Below, in pieces: positions 63,737-64,000 of a stretch of DNA of 64,000 nt (the first letter of the stretch is position 1; every line of letters begins with the position of its first letter). Under the pieces are notes generated by a model. That model ran no database searches. It saw only the letters and a list, made by a program, of their open reading frames with translations, and had not been told where the DNA came from. The translations under genes were made by a program, and so were the position numbers. The stretch is taken from positions 71,311,152 through 71,375,151 of the forward strand of contig OX465583.1 in assembly GCA_950022655.1 (NCBI GenBank), given 5' to 3'. The DNA comes from Alentia gelatinosa (lineage: Eukaryota > Annelida > Polychaeta > Phyllodocida > Polynoidae).

Positions 63737-64000
63737 AACATCAATCAGAATCCTGCTCAAGATGAACCTTTACAATTGATTTCCAATGAAAGCTGTAATA
63801 TAAGATCAAATATGGCCACAGGGTGAGTGTGAATCATACCAATTATATGGTCTTTATTATGATTCAACCAAGAAACATGGTCACATGTATTTGGATTGAA
63901 CGATATCCTAGATGGGCACTTTTCGCGACCATCTCTTTTAGTCCCATTGTAAGAATGGCAACAAACATTTCATCAAAAAAATATTCTGCCGATTTCTCCT
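63737..64000. other. Unannotated tail of the window
   Basis: AT-rich sequence with no Gly-X-Y exon, ORF or repeat that I recognise. Confidence 0.4.

Overview
The window is eukaryotic, intron-rich, AT-biased DNA, most likely from a marine invertebrate animal; I cannot name the species. It holds essentially one host gene on the + strand: a collagen of which I can place 33 exons between 6252 and 62631. All 33 are a multiple of three long and begin and end on codon boundaries. Together they give about 903 codons plus a stop, if every exon is used. No start codon, signal or transmembrane segment was found, so the 5' end is probably left of the window or in an exon I did not recognise.

The order of domains is COL1 (exons 1-16, 6252-32316, about 429 residues, with interruptions), a non-collagenous insert (exon 17, 36110-36580, 157 residues, highly charged), COL2 (exons 18-24, 38476-46950, 150 residues), a short cysteine-containing non-collagenous segment (exon 25, 47074-47151, 26 residues), COL3 (exons 26-33, 48000-62600) and a C-terminal peptide with the pattern DAPCPxGxDGLPxxGCxWK. 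Three collagen domains separated by short coiled-coil-like NC domains and ended by a Cys-containing tail is the plan of the transmembrane (MACIT) collagens XIII/XXIII/XXV and nematode COL-99. The C-terminal motif matches my memory of that family. I therefore call it a MACIT-like collagen; this is a family-level inference.

The introns are filled with non-autonomous DNA elements, many palindromic and in several copies: TTATCTCACCCC-ended elements, TTAA-flanked elements, 'cataagatctcacactct' palindromes, 'tgtttccattggccgacgaa' elements and others. There is also a 41-bp minisatellite, TA and TTA microsatellites, a tRNA-derived SINE head, and a nested transposon pair.

The clearest mobile element is a tyrosine-recombinase retrotransposon (Ngaro/PAT type) at 56866-58891 on the - strand. 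It keeps an apparently intact recombinase, a short gag-like ORF and the tail of RNase H, but lacks the reverse transcriptase. Its split direct repeats (A1-internal-B1-A2-B2) are identical to each other, so the insertion is recent.

The most novel-looking signals are the 157-residue charged exon 17 with a furin-like RGKR site followed by an acidic tyrosine-containing stretch; the RT-less but recent YR element; an RGDS motif beside a triple-helix interruption; and the all-phase-0 architecture, which would allow any exon to be skipped.
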